Source of the DNA: Tolypothrix brevis GSE-NOS-MK-07-07A | GTDB taxonomy: Bacteria > Cyanobacteriota > Cyanobacteriia > Cyanobacteriales > Nostocaceae | Assembly: GCA_019358985.1 (NCBI GenBank) | Contig: JAHHIJ010000023.1 | Coordinates: forward strand, 1 to 64,000 | Direction: 5' to 3' | Length of the DNA stretch: 64,000 bases | Part shown: piece after piece, positions 61,469 to 64,000 of the stretch | Layout of the letters: every line of letters starts with the position of its first letter | Position numbering within the stretch: the stretch's first letter is position 1 | Notes under the pieces: generated by a model | The model's input: only the letters and a program-made list of their open reading frames with translations | Databases searched by the model: none | What the model was told of the DNA's origin: nothing | Translations under genes and position numbers: made by a program

Positions 61469-64000
61469 CACCAAGGATTGCCAACCATTGTAAACGCTGC
61501 CCAATAATAAGGATGGGATAATGGTCCATCAGGTTGCTGGATACTGTCAGCGGGTAAAGGTAAACTTCCAACTTTGCCTAAACCTCGTATTTGCCCGTTT
61601 TTTAAGTAAATCTCTCCTTTTGCCATAGCTACTTGAGCGTCTCTTAAAGCTTCTGCCCGAATTCTAGAGGTTTTCAAGCTTTGGTAAAATTTCGTCATCA
61701 AAGCCGCAGAACCAACATCATTGACTGCCCACAAACTTGCAACACTCGTTTTCACACCTGCGAGTATTGCTAACCCCGCAAATCCAATTTCTGCCTCTTC
61801 ATCTCCCAAAGCTGTTCTACAAGCACTTAACACCAGCATCTCTACTTGAGGTTCATTAAAGCCTAATTTCCGAATTTGGTTTAAGCGTAACTTGTCTTCC
61901 CAGAGTTGAATATATGAATTACTCACAGGACCTGTGTTAAAATCAGCATGGGTTGCCATGTGAATAATTCCGAAAGGTTGTTGACGACGGATGATTTTGA
62001 GATTCTCTAAAGTCGCTTGCTTATTGAGGAATAATTTCCCCTGCCAAAGCTTAAACACCAATGTTGATAATTCAACGGGAACTGCTGGTAAAGGCTCTTG
62101 TCCTTGAGTTGTTTGAGAAACTCCCATCGCTAAAAGTTGAGATTTTTTGATGTCTGTGTAGAGAGTGTTGGTTAAGGTGAGACTGGGCATCAAGCCAATG
62201 CTGTATTTTTCTACCAAAAATCCTTTACCATTGTGTAAAGCAGCCATTGGGGTAGAACGCAAACCAACATCTGGGAGAAAAACTAGATTGTCGATACCTT
62301 GCGCTTGTAAATCTGCTTCTAATGGGGAAATTATCCAGCGATAAAGTTGTTGTGACAGAGGTAAATAACCGTCAGTCCGACGATTTCGCGGAATCACGAT
62401 TTGATTGCGAAATTCCTCAGCTATTTTGAGAACTTTGGCTTTTGTCGCTTCGGGTATTCGTTTGCGGATAGGATTTCCTCTCCCTGTCACCATGACTAAT
62501 TCTAGTTGCTCGCTGTTCTGTTCTGCTGTAGTATTAAGTTGTTTATTACCGGAAGAAGATAAAGGAGTAATTTCTACAGGAACAAAGCTGATGTAGATAA
62601 ATGCAGGTTTAACACCAGTAGCTTTTTCAATATTTTGAGCAATTTCCTTACCGTCATCCAAGGTTTTCCGGTTAGGAATCGGTATACCTAATTGAGTCGC
62701 AACCCTACTAGTAAACTTATCTTCAGGAGTGGGATTAGTATCCAGTAGCGATCGATTTCCCTCAGAGGGGATGGTGGTGATAGAAACAGGATTATCACGT
62801 TTAACTGGATTATTTTCGCATTGAACTGTGCAGGGGTCAATAGTTGGAAGAGGACGTGGTTCTGGTGGTATAGGTGGTTCTGGTGGTATAACTGGTGGTG
62901 ATGGGATATTAAGTCCTACTTGTTGAGGTAGTGAAGAGGAAACGCGATCGCTTGCTCCAACTGTAAAAGCATTAATTGTTCCAGTTGCATTACTTGGTGA
63001 TGTATAATTAAGGGTTTCGCCTGGAATTAAGACATCTCCCGGATTTAAAACGGTGTTACCTCGCGTTAATGTTCCTGCTTGAATCCCATCAAGGACGACA
63101 AAGGTATTATCAAGATTGATGTCGCTGGTGTTTGTCGTAAAAGTAAAAGGAAAAGCAACACCAGCTTGAGCATTATTTGAGAGCGTGGAGTTTGTCATTA
63201 ATGTTGGTGCGGTGTTAACAGAATTAATTGTAATCCCCGCAGGAGTACCAACAGCAGATCCACCAATATCTAAAACAGGAAAATTACCCGCAGATATAAT
63301 TGAGGTTCCCCCCGCATTAATACTTCCTGCTGTACCATTAACAGTTGCATTCCCCACGGTAAAATCTATATTATCTGGTCCGCCATCATGTCGAATTGTA
63401 ACAGTTCCTCCACCAGTGGCGATCGTATCACCAGTTCCGATTCCTTGAACAAGTCCGTTTGTCAGAACTCGAACATCACCACCTGTAGTCAAGATACCTT
63501 GTTGAGGATTGCTTTGACCAGCTTGAGTGTTGATGCTATCAAAACGAATTGTGCTACCAGCTGCATTAGTTGTTTGGAGAGTGACATCACCACCGCTAGC
63601 AGTTCCACCACGTTCGCCAAGGTTGACATTTGCGGAAGAGTTTATTGCTCCTGTAGTGATATTACCACCGCTAGTGGCGATGATGGCGGCACCTGTACCC
63701 AAACCAAAACCATTATTTGAAGAGGAATCAATCGTATTAGTCAGGATATCGCCTGGGGAAGTTAAAGTTATTGTTCCTGCGGCATTTCCACCAGTAAAGC
63801 CGTTATTGTTGCTTGTATTTAGTTGATTTAGAGTAATTCCGCCGCTGGTGGTGGTAACATTAATATTGCCAGAACCATATCCATTTCCAGCGGCAATGAT
63901 ATTACCTGCATTGATATTGCCATTTGCAGACAGATTTACATTACCGCTAGTGGTAAAATTTCCAGTTGTGTCCAGATTGCCCAAAAATAAACTCGCTCCA
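61468..64000 (-). CDS. CHAT-domain protein with haemagglutinin-like repeats (partial)
   Basis: The frame runs from the window edge to a stop at 61468 and continues beyond it at the 5' end, so only the last 840 or so residues are visible. Residues 1-360 (visible part) are Gly/Asn/Thr-rich filamentous-haemagglutinin-like beta-helix repeats (SGNVNLSANGNINAGNIIAA and similar), followed by a proline-rich linker (SPPVIPPEPPIPPEPRP). The C-terminal CHAT domain has the caspase-like dyad: H in IIHMATHADF and C in LVLSACRTALGD. It is translationally coupled to the CHASE2 kinase. Such proteins are often exported by ShlB-type partners. None is in this window. Confidence 0.9.
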   Translation of the reverse strand, partial: GASLFLGNLDTTGNFTTSGNVNLSANGNINAGNIIAAGNGYGSGNINVTTTSGGITLNQLNTSNNNGFTGGNAAGTITLTSPGDILTNTIDSSSNNGFGLGTGAAIIATSGGNITTGAINSSANVNLGERGGTASGGDVTLQTTNAAGSTIRFDSINTQAGQSNPQQGILTTGGDVRVLTNGLVQGIGTGDTIATGGGTVTIRHDGGPDNIDFTVGNATVNGTAGSINAGGTSIISAGNFPVLDIGGSAVGTPAGITINSVNTAPTLMTNSTLSNNAQAGVAFPFTFTTNTSDINLDNTFVVLDGIQAGTLTRGNTVLNPGDVLIPGETLNYTSPSNATGTINAFTVGASDRVSSSLPQQVGLNIPSPPVIPPEPPIPPEPRPLPTIDPCTVQCENNPVKRDNPVSITTIPSEGNRSLLDTNPTPEDKFTSRVATQLGIPIPNRKTLDDGKEIAQNIEKATGVKPAFIYISFVPVEITPLSSSGNKQLNTTAEQNSEQLELVMVTGRGNPIRKRIPEATKAKVLKIAEEFRNQIVIPRNRRTDGYLPLSQQLYRWIISPLEADLQAQGIDNLVFLPDVGLRSTPMAALHNGKGFLVEKYSIGLMPSLTLTNTLYTDIKKSQLLAMGVSQTTQGQEPLPAVPVELSTLVFKLWQGKLFLNKQATLENLKIIRRQQPFGIIHMATHADFNTGPVSNSYIQLWEDKLRLNQIRKLGFNEPQVEMLVLSACRTALGDEEAEIGFAGLAILAGVKTSVASLWAVNDVGSAALMTKFYQSLKTSRIRAEALRDAQVAMAKGEIYLKNGQIRGLGKVGSLPLPADSIQQPDGPLSHPYYWAAFTMVGNPW

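Overview
The window comes from a filamentous, probably heterocyst-forming cyanobacterium (Nostocales type). Three things point there: dense HIP1 octamers (GCGATCGC), a SufR-regulated suf operon, and cyanobacteria-typical families (XisI/XisH, orthocaspase, SulP with STAS, DUF928, CHASE2 kinase, CHAT/haemagglutinin). DNA is AT-rich, and intergenic space carries many short palindromic and MITE-like repeats. I see no tRNA, rRNA, CRISPR array or intact transposase.

Layout. 0.4-6.3 kb: sufR diverges from sufBCDS, with two SufR boxes between them. 6.6-10.0 kb: accessory block with a PD-(D/E)XK-like protein, a Uma2 protein, an orphan ParA-like ATPase, and a deaminase-fold toxin fragment with its Imm1-type immunity gene. 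10.1-12.1 kb: glycosyltransferase and PIG-L deacetylase. 12.9-13.9 kb: a deletion scar joining a headless TetR gene to a headless Rieske oxygenase gene. 14.2-21.0 kb: SulP transporter, pgsA, orthocaspase, small secreted protein, ahcY. 21.4-27.5 kb: three-gene defence-like operon (AIPR, type III Mod, type III Res). 27.6-28.4 kb: two small unknown genes behind a near-perfect LexA box. 28.8-31.2 kb: two glycosyltransferases. 31.5-39.2 kb: 7TM-HD phosphodiesterase and an RND efflux pair. 39.3-46.6 kb: HigBA, SagB-type oxidoreductase, mechanosensitive channel pseudogene, acyltransferase, orphan AbrB antitoxin, XisI, phoD pseudogene, SDR. 46.7-51.6 kb: mnmE, small proteins, Uma2, HicAB, SDR. 52.3-57.4 kb: sbcD, cysH, a 34-residue membrane peptide, glutaredoxin-like gene, murE. 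57.6-64 kb: TPR/DUF928 protein, HNH and xisH remnants, XisI, CHASE2 kinase, and a CHAT protein that runs off the window.

How they work together. The suf genes build Fe-S clusters and are controlled by the Fe-S sensor SufR. AIPR-Mod-Res, the two toxin-antitoxin operons and the deaminase/Imm1 pair form a dispersed defence and conflict layer. The kinase, CHAT protease-like protein and DUF928 protein form a signalling/secretion neighbourhood. At least six genes are broken by deletions, so the region is being actively remodelled.

Most unusual signals: repeat units inserted in frame inside sufD and a glutaredoxin-like gene; the orphan deaminase toxin/immunity cassette bracketed by matching sequence pairs; a LexA-like operator over the promoter of an unknown gene pair; and hairpin repeats whose stems covary around a fixed loop.
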